A stretch of 64,000 nucleotides of DNA. It comes from an uncultured Pelagibacteraceae bacterium. Its GTDB lineage: Bacteria; Pseudomonadota; Alphaproteobacteria; Pelagibacterales; Pelagibacteraceae. Numbering within the stretch: position 1 is the stretch's first letter; each line of letters begins with the position of its first letter. The position numbers and the translations under genes are program-made. Below the pieces are notes generated by a model. The model was not told the DNA's origin and did no database searches. It saw nothing but the letters and a program-made list of their open reading frames with translations. Below are positions 53,848 through 62,363 of this stretch, piece by piece. The stretch is from NCBI GenBank assembly GCA_902519325.1, contig CABYJU010000002.1, forward strand, positions 45,688 through 109,687. Direction: 5' to 3'.

Positions 53848-55499
53848 TGCAAGTTCCACTAAGAGATCCTAAAATAGTAATGAAACTCTCTAGACTTGGA
53901 TCGTTTCATCAATCTAAATTATCTTTTCTAAGATCATTTTTAAATGAGTTCAAAGATTGGAAATATAACAGAGATTTGTTTGACTTGACTGACAGGGGCT
54001 ATGGAGTTGCCGTTTATTCATTTTCAAAAGAAAAACAAACATATTCTTTAGTTTGTTTTGCTAATGAACTTAAGGATGAGGAAAGATCAGATAGAGTAAT
54101 AGCAACTAAATGGGATGCCGCATTTGCTTTGTACGACGGCATTCCCTCAAAATTTGATATTGATAGACTTTCACAAAATGTACCGAAGCAAGAAGTTGGT
54201 AGACTTTCTTATAAAGAACTAACTCTTTCAAGAGCAAATAGGTCAGTTAGAGCATTTAATTATGTGGTTGATTGTTTATCGAAAGGTATCCAGCCAAATA
54301 CTAATGAACTTTCTAAAGTTGGATATTTGTACAGAACAACTGCAGTGTATGGCTCAGGAAAATTTGGATTAGCAGACAGGTTTAGAATTAAAAATAGAGA
54401 TGAAATAAATGGTCCTTTTAGATTAGAAATGATGTTGGTTTATCTTGTAAGACAATTCACTTTTGATCAAGTAAATCATATTGCAAAACACAAAAATCCT
54501 AAAGATGCTGTAGAACTAGACTTAGATATTTGTAGAAATTTAGGAATTGGTAATTCAACTGGATTGGGGATGGCACCATTTATTGTAAATCATCCTTCAT
54601 TGTTAAATAATTGGATTCTAGCCAAAGAAACTGCATTAAAAAAAATAAGAGAAATTGAAAAAGTATCAGAAGAAGACTTTAAAATTTTTTACAACTGTTT
54701 ATCAAAATCTTTAAAAAACGTTACTTCGTGGAATACTGACAGCGAATATCAAAAGAAAAAAATTCAGAATTTAATAAATGATTTACAAAATTTAATCAAT
54801 TACTTGAAACATAATATTGATAAGTCAAATTTTTATATATTCGACAAATTATACAACTGGGCAGAGGAAAATTTATCAGAAGAAGGAGTTGAGTATTTAG
54901 TGTCTCTAATGATGGAGCCGTATAATGAAATAACCGATCCTTTAATTTCTCAAATGAATTCAGACGAGGATAGCAGTTTTAATATACCAGTAGATAGAAC
55001 AATAAATGACCTAAGAGAAACAATAGAGAAAAATTATTCAGATATTTTAAAAATTGATTTTTCAAAAAATGAAAATAATAAAAAATTTTGGTTCATATCA
55101 AAAAATAAAGAAGAGCCTAGAATTGGAGATCGGTTTGAAGATAATGGTTCAGAACTAGAGCAGCCCACAGCAATTGCAAGAGATATAAAAAAACTTTATG
55201 AAACGATTTTTACATTAAAAAATAGCTTAAAGATTGGTAATTTTCTAGTACAGAATAATGATTTAAGACACATTGTAAGAAGAGTCTTTATAACAGAGAA
55301 ATATCCGTATTCTGAAATTCAAGATAACACCATTGGGTCAAAATTAATTCCTATTGATATGTTAAGACTTAAACTATCTTTTTTTGGGGCAGTAAAGTTC
55401 GATCCAAGATCTGATAAGTGGTTAAGGATTTGTATGTTTCAGGGAGCTCCATTACCATATGAGCTTAATTCATTTAATCAATATTGGATATATAACTAA
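53847..55499 (+). CDS. Protein of unknown function, 550 aa, in the M19/DUF3726 cassette
   Basis: A 550-aa soluble protein with no family recognised. I use the ATG at 53847, not the TTG one codon earlier, because it gives the TGATG coupling with the M19-like gene. Features include an N-terminal alpha/beta part (SFLRSFLNEFKDW, then a strand-rich DRGYGVAVYSFSKE) and a long middle with helical charged segments (residues about 260-340). A conserved-looking GLGMAPFIVNHP lies near residue 245. No membrane helix or signal peptide. Function unknown. Confidence 0.7.
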   Translation: MQVPLRDPKIVMKLSRLGSFHQSKLSFLRSFLNEFKDWKYNRDLFDLTDRGYGVAVYSFSKEKQTYSLVCFANELKDEERSDRVIATKWDAAFALYDGIPSKFDIDRLSQNVPKQEVGRLSYKELTLSRANRSVRAFNYVVDCLSKGIQPNTNELSKVGYLYRTTAVYGSGKFGLADRFRIKNRDEINGPFRLEMMLVYLVRQFTFDQVNHIAKHKNPKDAVELDLDICRNLGIGNSTGLGMAPFIVNHPSLLNNWILAKETALKKIREIEKVSEEDFKIFYNCLSKSLKNVTSWNTDSEYQKKKIQNLINDLQNLINYLKHNIDKSNFYIFDKLYNWAEENLSEEGVEYLVSLMMEPYNEITDPLISQMNSDEDSSFNIPVDRTINDLRETIEKNYSDILKIDFSKNENNKKFWFISKNKEEPRIGDRFEDNGSELEQPTAIARDIKKLYETIFTLKNSLKIGNFLVQNNDLRHIVRRVFITEKYPYSEIQDNTIGSKLIPIDMLRLKLSFFGAVKFDPRSDKWLRICMFQGAPLPYELNSFNQYWIYN

Positions 55500-55507
55500 A
55501 GTAATTA

Positions 55508-56116
55508 ATGATAAGTTTCAGTGAAATTGACACAATTGTTAAACGTTCAACTAAAGCAAAGGGTTTTTCCTGGGGAGTTGCAGAAGAAATAGGAAAAAAC
55601 ATTAAACAACTTGAATTATTTGGTTTACCAGGAATAAAAAACATAAACCAATATTTTAGGATTTTTAACGATGAAAAGTTTGAAAATTGCCAATCTTTTA
55701 GTAAAAGCAACAGACCTCAAAACTTTTACTGTCCAATTAAACTTGGTTTAAGTTTTTTTGATCAATCCATTTCTATCCAAGAACATATTGATATAGAAAT
55801 AGAAAAAGTGGCTTACCCATTAATATTTTTGCCATTTGTCAGCAGATCGTCTGAAATAACAGGGAAGAGAATTTTTTTAAAAATAGATCAAAAAGAATTT
55901 TTATTAAATTTCAATCAATCAATTTATTCAAATTATTTAAGTAGTGAAGTTGTGGAAAAAGCTAATGTAATTAAAATACAATTCTTAGAAAATAAGAATA
56001 ATTTTTCTGAGGAAGATTGGAAAGAATTAACAAAATTATCTGAAAACACATTTGTGGAAGAAACAGATGAGTTAAAACAAAAAACTGCTGGAGCAGGATT
56101 GACAGATAATGACTGA
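55508..56116 (+). CDS. DUF3726 domain protein
   Basis: A 202-aa protein that I recognise as DUF3726 from its start (FSEIDTIVKRSTKAKGFSWG, then VAEEIGK). No function is known for the family. It follows the 550-aa gene by eight bases and overlaps the 55-aa zinc-ribbon gene by eight bases, so the three are translationally tied. Context is the only functional clue. Confidence 0.7.
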   Translation: MISFSEIDTIVKRSTKAKGFSWGVAEEIGKNIKQLELFGLPGIKNINQYFRIFNDEKFENCQSFSKSNRPQNFYCPIKLGLSFFDQSISIQEHIDIEIEKVAYPLIFLPFVSRSSEITGKRIFLKIDQKEFLLNFNQSIYSNYLSSEVVEKANVIKIQFLENKNNFSEEDWKELTKLSENTFVEETDELKQKTAGAGLTDND

Positions 56117-56276
56117 TAAATTTGATTATAATTCAGACAAGTTAGATAATGAGGAATTAAATGATATTTGTGATGAATGTGAAAAGAAAGATGAAACTGT
56201 GACTCAAAATTTAATACTCATGGGATATAAACTTTGCAACTCCTGTAGAATATCAAAAACTTTATTCCCATTATGA
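56109..56276 (+). CDS. Small zinc-ribbon-like protein, 55 aa
   Basis: A 55-aa ORF too short for ordinary gene lists. It begins with ATG at 56109, inside the end of the DUF3726 gene, and ends at TGA 56274-56276. Two CxxC pairs, ICDEC (Cys21, Cys24) and LCNSC (Cys43, Cys46), are 18 residues apart and would bind one zinc ion. The first 20 residues are acidic. The tight overlap and paired cysteines argue that it is real and belongs to the cassette. Confidence 0.65.
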   Translation: MTDKFDYNSDKLDNEELNDICDECEKKDETVTQNLILMGYKLCNSCRISKTLFPL

Positions 56277-56386
56277 CTATTAATTTCTGACTTTATAAAT
56301 ATTTAATCAATTACTTTAGTTTTTAAATTAACATGCATTGTAATATTGTTTTAATTTATATAAGTATATAAATACATAGATCATAT
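56277..56386. other. Intergenic gap before the glycan cassette
   Basis: An AT-rich 110-base gap between the zinc-ribbon gene and the glycosyltransferase gene. I see no terminator hairpin or clear promoter consensus; a TATATAAGTATATAAATA stretch just before 56387 could serve as a -10 region. Confidence 0.35.
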
Positions 56387-57079
56387 ATGACAGAAACAAT
56401 TAGCATTATAATTCCAGTATATAATGAAGAAAGCACTGTTATTAAAATTTTAAAAAGAATAAATGAAACACGTTCTTCCAAAATGTTTTATGAAGTAATT
56501 GTGAGTGATGATGGGTCCACAGATAATACTATAAAATTACTTGAGCAAAATAAGGAGCTGTACAAAAAATTAATTATTAGCGAAAAAAATATGGGAAAGG
56601 GACATGCAGTTATAAAAGGTATAAATGCTGCAGAAGGTAAATATATCATAATTCAAGATGCTGATCTTGAGTATGATCCTATAGAATTTGATAATTTTAT
56701 TAAAATATTCGATACATATGACGCAGATATAATATTTGGATCGAGAATGCGATATAAGGAGTTCTCTAGATCACACAATTTTTTAAACTTAGTTGCAAAT
56801 AAATTTTTGACTTTATATTTTAATATATTATTTAATTGTACATTTACTGATATTTATAGTTGCTATCTTTCATTTAAAAAAGATTTAATAAATACTGAAA
56901 AATTAAAGTGTTTTGGTTTTGGGCAGCAAGCTGAAATACTTTGTCAAATCATAAAAAAATCAAAAAATAATTACGAAATACCAATTAATTATAATGGAAG
57001 ATCAATAGAAGACGGAAAAAAAATTAGATGGTATCATTTTTTTTCAGTAATATACCAGATTACTAAAGGAAAGTTTTAA
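56387..57079 (+). CDS. Family 2 glycosyltransferase
   Basis: A 230-aa GT-A fold glycosyltransferase of family 2, dolichol-phosphate-mannose-synthase-like. ISIIIPVYNEESTV is N-terminal, VSDDGSTDNT the sugar-nucleotide loop and IQDADLEYDP the DxD-like metal site. It has a hydrophobic FLTLYFNILFNCTF segment but no clear membrane domain, so it is soluble or peripheral. It leads the glycan cassette; the donor and acceptor are unknown. Confidence 0.9.
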   Translation: MTETISIIIPVYNEESTVIKILKRINETRSSKMFYEVIVSDDGSTDNTIKLLEQNKELYKKLIISEKNMGKGHAVIKGINAAEGKYIIIQDADLEYDPIEFDNFIKIFDTYDADIIFGSRMRYKEFSRSHNFLNLVANKFLTLYFNILFNCTFTDIYSCYLSFKKDLINTEKLKCFGFGQQAEILCQIIKKSKNNYEIPINYNGRSIEDGKKIRWYHFFSVIYQITKGKF

Positions 57080-57088
57080 TTTAATTTT

Positions 57089-59632
57089 ATGAAAAAGATT
57101 ATAATAACAGGTGGTCTTGGTTATATTGGAACAGAGTTAAGCAAACTTTATTCCGGATTTAGTTGGAAATATGAAGTTATTGTAATTGATAATAGATTTA
57201 TATCTGAACGAGTTAATGAACTTAAAAGGAGAAAGATTAAATTTATACAAGCAGACATTCTAAATATTAAAGAAATAAGAACACTTTTGTCTGACGCAGA
57301 TACAGTACATCATCTAGCGGGAATAACAGATGTCGCATATGTGAAAAAAGACTCAGATAAACAAAAAGATGAATTAACAAAAAAAATAGCATTAGTTGGA
57401 ACACAAAATGTTTTAAATTCAATGAACTCTAATGCTAAAATTATATTTCCTTCAACTCATGTAGTTTTTGAAGGTCTGAAAAAGCCAAAACAAAATTTAA
57501 ATGAAAAAGAAAAAACAAATACCTTTTTGGCTTACTCATCTAGTAAAGTCCAAAATGAAAAACAAATTATTAGATCAGGAAAAAAACATATTATTTTTCG
57601 ACTAGGTTCAGTTTACGGTTTTTCAACAGATACTATGAGAATTGGAATTATGCCAAATTTATTCTCAAAGATCACATCACAAAACGGAACAATAAAATTA
57701 TATGGAGGTGGGGTTCAGTTGAAAAGTCTAGTACCTTTAATTGATGTAGCAAGATGCTTTAAATTTGCTGAAGAAAATGAAAAATTAAAAAATGGTATTT
57801 ATAATTTATCAAAAGAAAATGTGACAGTTAAAAAAGTTGCAGATATTTGTAAAAAAATTAATCCTAAAGTAAGAATTGTGAAAACAAAAGATGAGGTTCC
57901 CAACAAAGGTTATACTTTATCTAATAAAAAATTGTTAAAAACAGGTTTTAAATTTGTTTATGATTTAGAAAATAATTTAAGAGAAATGATAGACAAATGG
58001 TCTTATAAAAAATTTGATAAAGATTTAGAATATACATTTGGAGGAGAAAGAGAATTTGTTGATGAAAGAGGAAAAATAAGTAATTATGATTTGCCTGAGC
58101 CAATCAACATGATTGGGTATATTGAGTCTAAACAAAATACGATGAGAGCTAATCATTTTCATCCAGTTCAAGAACAAAAGTGTCTATTAATTAAAGGACA
58201 ATTTATAAGTGTTTATAAGGATTTAGTTGATGAAAAATCAGCCAAAGTAACTCATTTGGTTAATGAAGGTGAAATGATTGTGACCCAGCCTAATGTTGCA
58301 CACACAATGGTATTTACTAAAGACTCTATATTTTTAAATTTGGTTCGAGGAGAAAGGGAGCATAAAAATTATGGTATCACCCATACTATCCCTTATAAAT
58401 TTGTTGATGAAAAAGAAAAAAATAAGCTTATATCTATTTATAAAACTAATTGTAGATGTTGTAATTCAAAAAAATTAAAAAGAGTTATTTCTTTAGGTTA
58501 CCAACCTCTTGCAAATAATTTACTAAGAAATAAAGATGATAAATGTGAATTTTATCCTCTTGAACTTAATGTTTGCGAAGATTGTTATAATTGTCAATTA
58601 TCAGTTTCAATAGATAGTGATAAAATGTTTTCTAATTACTTATATCAATCGTCTACTACAAAAAGTTTTAGAGATCATTTTAAATCTGCAGCAGAAAATT
58701 ATATTAAACAATTTAAACTAGATAGTTCATCTTATATTATAGATGTCGGTAGTAATGATGGAATTGGTTTAAAACCATTTTTAGATTTGGGGTTTAAAAA
58801 TATATTAGGTATAGAACCTGCTAAAAATTTAGCAGATCTTGCAAACAAAAAAGGAATAAATACCTTTCATGGATACCTTCAAGAAAAATCTAGTATTCCT
58901 TACAAAAATGGAGCCGACTTATTATTAGCTTCAAATGTTTTTGCGCATTCTGATGATTTAAAAAATATGGCTGAATGTATGAAAAAACTCATTAAACCTG
59001 ATGGCAAGATAATTATCGAGGTACAATATTTATTGAACACATTAAAAGATTTAACTTTTGATAATATTTATCATGAGCATACTAATTATTGGTCATTATC
59101 AACATTAAAAAATTTTTTAAATAATATAGGTTTGTTTATTTTTAAATCAGAAAAAATAGATACTCATGGAGGTTCAGTTCGAATATATGTTTCAAAACAA
59201 AAAAGTGTCAAAATTGATAAAAGTGTGAAGAGAATGCTAAAAGAAGAAGAGGATTTTGGACTAAAAAAAATTTCTACTTATATAAAATTCGGAAAAAAAA
59301 TAGAAAATTTAAAACAAAAAGTTATAAAAAATATAAAAAAAATGAAGTCAGATAACAAGATCTTAATAGGTTATGGAGCACCCGCAAAAGCAACAACTTC
59401 ATTAAATTATTTCAATATAAATAAAGAAATTGACTTCATAATAGAGGATAACAAATTGAAACATGGAAAATATGTGCCTGGAGTAAAAATTCCAATAATA
59501 CCAAAAGAAAAATGTAAAATAGTCAATCCTACAGTTATTGTTCTTGCCTGGAATTTTTATGATTCTATAAAAAAAAATAATTCAAAATTATCAAATAATA
59601 TAATTTCGATAAAAAAATTAGAAAAAAACTAA
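57089..59632 (+). CDS. Three-domain fusion: SDR epimerase, cupin isomerase-like, C-methyltransferase
   Basis: An 847-aa fusion. Residues 1-310 are an NAD-dependent epimerase (GGLGYIG at 8-14, catalytic Tyr149 and Lys153). Residues about 312-440 are a WxcM/FdtA-like cupin (ANHFHPVQEQ, with His356 and His358, and His405). Residues about 452-847 are a sugar C-methyltransferase with zinc cysteines (CRCC and CEDC) and the SAM motif VGSNDG at 553-558. One chain could therefore reduce or epimerise, isomerise and methylate a nucleotide sugar. It follows the glycosyltransferase by nine bases. Confidence 0.85.
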   Translation: MKKIIITGGLGYIGTELSKLYSGFSWKYEVIVIDNRFISERVNELKRRKIKFIQADILNIKEIRTLLSDADTVHHLAGITDVAYVKKDSDKQKDELTKKIALVGTQNVLNSMNSNAKIIFPSTHVVFEGLKKPKQNLNEKEKTNTFLAYSSSKVQNEKQIIRSGKKHIIFRLGSVYGFSTDTMRIGIMPNLFSKITSQNGTIKLYGGGVQLKSLVPLIDVARCFKFAEENEKLKNGIYNLSKENVTVKKVADICKKINPKVRIVKTKDEVPNKGYTLSNKKLLKTGFKFVYDLENNLREMIDKWSYKKFDKDLEYTFGGEREFVDERGKISNYDLPEPINMIGYIESKQNTMRANHFHPVQEQKCLLIKGQFISVYKDLVDEKSAKVTHLVNEGEMIVTQPNVAHTMVFTKDSIFLNLVRGEREHKNYGITHTIPYKFVDEKEKNKLISIYKTNCRCCNSKKLKRVISLGYQPLANNLLRNKDDKCEFYPLELNVCEDCYNCQLSVSIDSDKMFSNYLYQSSTTKSFRDHFKSAAENYIKQFKLDSSSYIIDVGSNDGIGLKPFLDLGFKNILGIEPAKNLADLANKKGINTFHGYLQEKSSIPYKNGADLLLASNVFAHSDDLKNMAECMKKLIKPDGKIIIEVQYLLNTLKDLTFDNIYHEHTNYWSLSTLKNFLNNIGLFIFKSEKIDTHGGSVRIYVSKQKSVKIDKSVKRMLKEEEDFGLKKISTYIKFGKKIENLKQKVIKNIKKMKSDNKILIGYGAPAKATTSLNYFNINKEIDFIIEDNKLKHGKYVPGVKIPIIPKEKCKIVNPTVIVLAWNFYDSIKKNNSKLSNNIISIKKLEKN

Positions 59633-59651
59633 ATTAATAAAACTAAGAAAT

Positions 59652-60320
59652 ATGGGAAAAATTGAGGAAATTTATGGAGAGAACCAAAGTAAATTTTTTT
59701 TCAAGAACTTATATATAGCAAGAAAAAAGCTATTTAACTTAATGTTAAAATATATTTCTACTAATGATCAAATTATAGATATTGGAACAACTCCCGTTCG
59801 TGAAAAACATGAAAATTTTTTTTTACATCACTACCAATACCCAGAAAATATTACTTGTTTTTCAAATCAAAATTTGGAAAATTTAAAAACAATATTTCCA
59901 ACATTAAAAACTTTAACTGGAGACGGAAGAGATACTAAATTAAGTAACAACTCTTATGATATAGCAATTTCAAATGCCACTTTAGAGCATGTAGGGAGCT
60001 TTGAAAAACAATGTGATTTTGTAAAAGAACTCCATAGAATATCGAAAAAAAGATGTATAGTTTCAACACCAAATAGATTTTATCCTTTAGATACACATAC
60101 TATGCTACCACTAATTCATTGGTTACCAAAAAAACTTCATAGAAAAATTTTAACTTTTTTGAAATACGATTTTTTGGCAAAAGAAGAAAATCTGAACTTA
60201 TTATCAAAAAATGATTTAATTAAAATTTGTAAAATAAATAACTTTGTAAATTTTAAAATATTAAAATTAAAATTTTACTCTTTGACCTCAAATTTAATTT
60301 TAATTATAGAAAAAAATTAA
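59652..60320 (+). CDS. Class I SAM-dependent methyltransferase
   Basis: A 222-aa methyltransferase: SAM motif IIDIGTTPVRE near residue 40 (the usual GxGxG is altered to GTTP), then SYDIAISNATLEHVGSFEKQ, the motif IV region typical of Methyltransf_11. It ends overlapping the Yip1-like gene by four bases, the two running convergently. The substrate is probably a glycan or lipid intermediate of the same cassette. Confidence 0.85.
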   Translation: MGKIEEIYGENQSKFFFKNLYIARKKLFNLMLKYISTNDQIIDIGTTPVREKHENFFLHHYQYPENITCFSNQNLENLKTIFPTLKTLTGDGRDTKLSNNSYDIAISNATLEHVGSFEKQCDFVKELHRISKKRCIVSTPNRFYPLDTHTMLPLIHWLPKKLHRKILTFLKYDFLAKEENLNLLSKNDLIKICKINNFVNFKILKLKFYSLTSNLILIIEKN

Positions 60321-60862
60321 CTATAGTTACTTATTGGAAGTGCATTAATTTTTGTCATTACAAAAGAAATTGTAAGAAAAGAAATAATCAAAAAAGATAA
60401 AAATACAATTCCAAATGCTTTAAAGTTAGACTTTAAGTTTAAAATATGTTTGGTAGCTATTATCAAAGATGCAAATATCCAAAATTGAGTTAGAAAAATA
60501 ATTAAAAGTACCAATTCTGGTGTAACCGCAAAAAATCTTATCAGGGCTGGAGCATGTGCGTACCCGACGGCTATAAGAACTCTTTTAAATGGAATTTTTC
60601 TATCTTTATCAGGAAAAATTTTAACCCCAATTACAAATATAAAAATTGCCCACACCAGCCATGTTAATAATGCTGTTAAACCAGATATACCAACTGATGT
60701 TTTTACAATCGTATTAGCTGCAATAGCACCCGCAACCCCATCTAAAATCATAATTAGAATTGCAAAATAAATTCCAGCTTCTCCATAATATCTTGGAGTT
60801 CTATAAAGAGTTTTATCAAGCTTTAACGATTTAAAAACAATATCTAAAAACTGAGCAAACAT
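60317..60862 (-). CDS. Yip1-family membrane protein
   Basis: A 181-aa membrane protein with five hydrophobic helices, matching the bacterial Yip1 domain (QFLDIVFKSLKLDKTLYRTP start). Such proteins have no assigned bacterial function. Its ATG overlaps the stop of the 35-aa ORF by one base (TAATG), so translation is probably coupled. Confidence 0.72.
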   Translation of the reverse strand: MFAQFLDIVFKSLKLDKTLYRTPRYYGEAGIYFAILIMILDGVAGAIAANTIVKTSVGISGLTALLTWLVWAIFIFVIGVKIFPDKDRKIPFKRVLIAVGYAHAPALIRFFAVTPELVLLIIFLTQFWIFASLIIATKHILNLKSNFKAFGIVFLSFLIISFLTISFVMTKINALPISNYS

Positions 60863-60969
60863 TAATTATCTTTATTTTTTTTTTGTGCCTTATATGAAAC
60901 GATTAATGGGAATATTATTAGAGCAATAGCGATTATAATGCAAACAACTATGAAAAAGGTTTTCGTCAT
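60862..60969 (-). CDS. 35-residue single-helix membrane ORF upstream of the Yip1-like gene
   Basis: A minus-strand ORF from ATG at 60969 to TAA at 60862-60864, too short for ordinary gene lists. It encodes 35 residues: a hydrophobic helix (about residues 5-24) and a basic tail (KAQKKNKDN). It ends in TAATG with the Yip1-like start. Its ATG is one base away from a perfect hairpin, so it has no room for a Shine-Dalgarno. It may be a small subunit or just a coupling leader. Confidence 0.5.
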   Translation of the reverse strand: MTKTFFIVVCIIIAIALIIFPLIVSYKAQKKNKDN

Positions 60970-60970
60970 A

Positions 60971-60997
60971 TTTAGGGGGAATTAAATTCCCCCTAAA
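60971..60997 (-). terminator. Perfect 13-pair hairpin after the DmdA-like gene
   Basis: A 27-base perfect inverted repeat with a one-base centre (arms 60971-60983 and 60985-60997) begins ten bases beyond the DmdA-like stop codon. On the minus strand T residues precede the stem but none follow it, so it is not a textbook terminator; a role in transcript ending, mRNA stability or restraint of the 35-aa ORF is possible. Confidence 0.5.
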
Positions 60998-61007
60998 AAA
61001 ATTTTTA

Positions 61008-62363
61008 TCACTTACTGACTACTTCTCTTGTATTTGCGTTGTAAGATTCTGTAAATGGAATATCAACTACAACTGCATCAACTGGTTCCCCAGGTTTATC
61101 AGAATATTTTTCTGGTAGATGGACTTTAAATTTCGATCCAACCTTACCTCTTGGAAAACCATTTGCATTTAGCGTTCCATCAAATGGAACGTATCCCATA
61201 GCAATATTTTTCCGTTTTTCTGGGTGATACCAAGGAGAAGTTATAAATCCTACAGGCTCACTTCCATTTTCTGAAATTAACCAAAAATCTGGAGCATATT
61301 CTTCAATAGGTTTTCCTCCTAATTCAAGTCCAACTAATTGAAGTTTGTAAGGTTTATGACCTGCTTTTAAATCAGCTTTCATTTTCTCAAGAGCTTTTTT
61401 TCCAACATAATCACCTTTTTTGTTCCATTCACCTTTACCAGATAAGGAAACTTGATATCCAAGATTACATTGAAAAGGATTATGCTCATGATCCATATCT
61501 TGTCCCCATGAAAGAATTCCAGCTTGAATTCTTCTATGGTGTGCAGGAGCAATGACCATTAAATTATGTTTTTTACCCGCTTCAAGAACAGCATTCCACA
61601 TATCTTCAGCATATAAAGTTGCTTCTCTTAAATATATTTCAAATCCAGATTCGCCTGAAAATCCTGTTTGAGAAATAATACAACTTCTTCCACCAACTTT
61701 TGCAGACGCCAGTCCATAAAAAGGCATGTTGTCTATGTCAACTTCACCTCCACAAAGATCTTTCATTAAAGCTTTTGCTTTAGGACCTTGAATTTGCACA
61801 GGACAAGCATCTATTTCATTAATTTGAACATTAAACCTTTCATCTGCATTTACTCCTTGCAGATATAATCCAATATCACTATCTGATAAACTAAACCAAA
61901 ATTCATCTTTAGATATTCTTAAAAGAATAGGATCATTTAATACTCCTCCATATGCATTACACAAAATTACATATCTTCCTCTCATTGGAGAAATTTTTGT
62001 AGCATCTCTTGTAATTACATAATCAACAAATTTTTCTGCATCTGGTCCTTTAACTTGTATTTGTCTTTCAACTGCAACATTCCACATTGTTACATGGTTT
62101 TTAATTGCTTCGTACTCAACCATTGCACCACCATCTTCAGGTTTAACATAACCTCTTGGATGATAAATTCTGTTATAAACAGTTGCTCTCCAACATCCTG
62201 CCTTCATAGATAAATGCCAGTATGGAGATTTCCTTACTCTTGTTGATATTAGCATCTCAACTTTAGTAGGTCCGCTTTGTCTCAAATTATATGGTACTTT
62301 TCTATCAGACTGATCTACTGATGTTGTATGTCTTAGTTTACTATAGTCAAATTCATTAGACAT
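61008..62363 (-). CDS. DmdA-like THF-dependent demethylase (GcvT family)
   Basis: A 451-aa protein of the GcvT/DmdA superfamily. The segments YVITRDATKISPMRGRYVIL, LNDPILLRISKDEFWFSLSD and SQTGFSGESGFEIYL are close to DMSP demethylase. It is about 80 residues longer than DmdA (about 370 aa), with an extra N-terminus. It should move a methyl group from an S- or N-methyl compound to THF. The MetF-like gene lies directly upstream and overlaps it by eight bases. DMSP itself, glycine betaine or another methylated osmolyte are candidates. A strong Shine-Dalgarno AAGGAGA lies at 62370-62376. Confidence 0.8.
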   Translation of the reverse strand: MSNEFDYSKLRHTTSVDQSDRKVPYNLRQSGPTKVEMLISTRVRKSPYWHLSMKAGCWRATVYNRIYHPRGYVKPEDGGAMVEYEAIKNHVTMWNVAVERQIQVKGPDAEKFVDYVITRDATKISPMRGRYVILCNAYGGVLNDPILLRISKDEFWFSLSDSDIGLYLQGVNADERFNVQINEIDACPVQIQGPKAKALMKDLCGGEVDIDNMPFYGLASAKVGGRSCIISQTGFSGESGFEIYLREATLYAEDMWNAVLEAGKKHNLMVIAPAHHRRIQAGILSWGQDMDHEHNPFQCNLGYQVSLSGKGEWNKKGDYVGKKALEKMKADLKAGHKPYKLQLVGLELGGKPIEEYAPDFWLISENGSEPVGFITSPWYHPEKRKNIAMGYVPFDGTLNANGFPRGKVGSKFKVHLPEKYSDKPGEPVDAVVVDIPFTESYNANTREVVSK

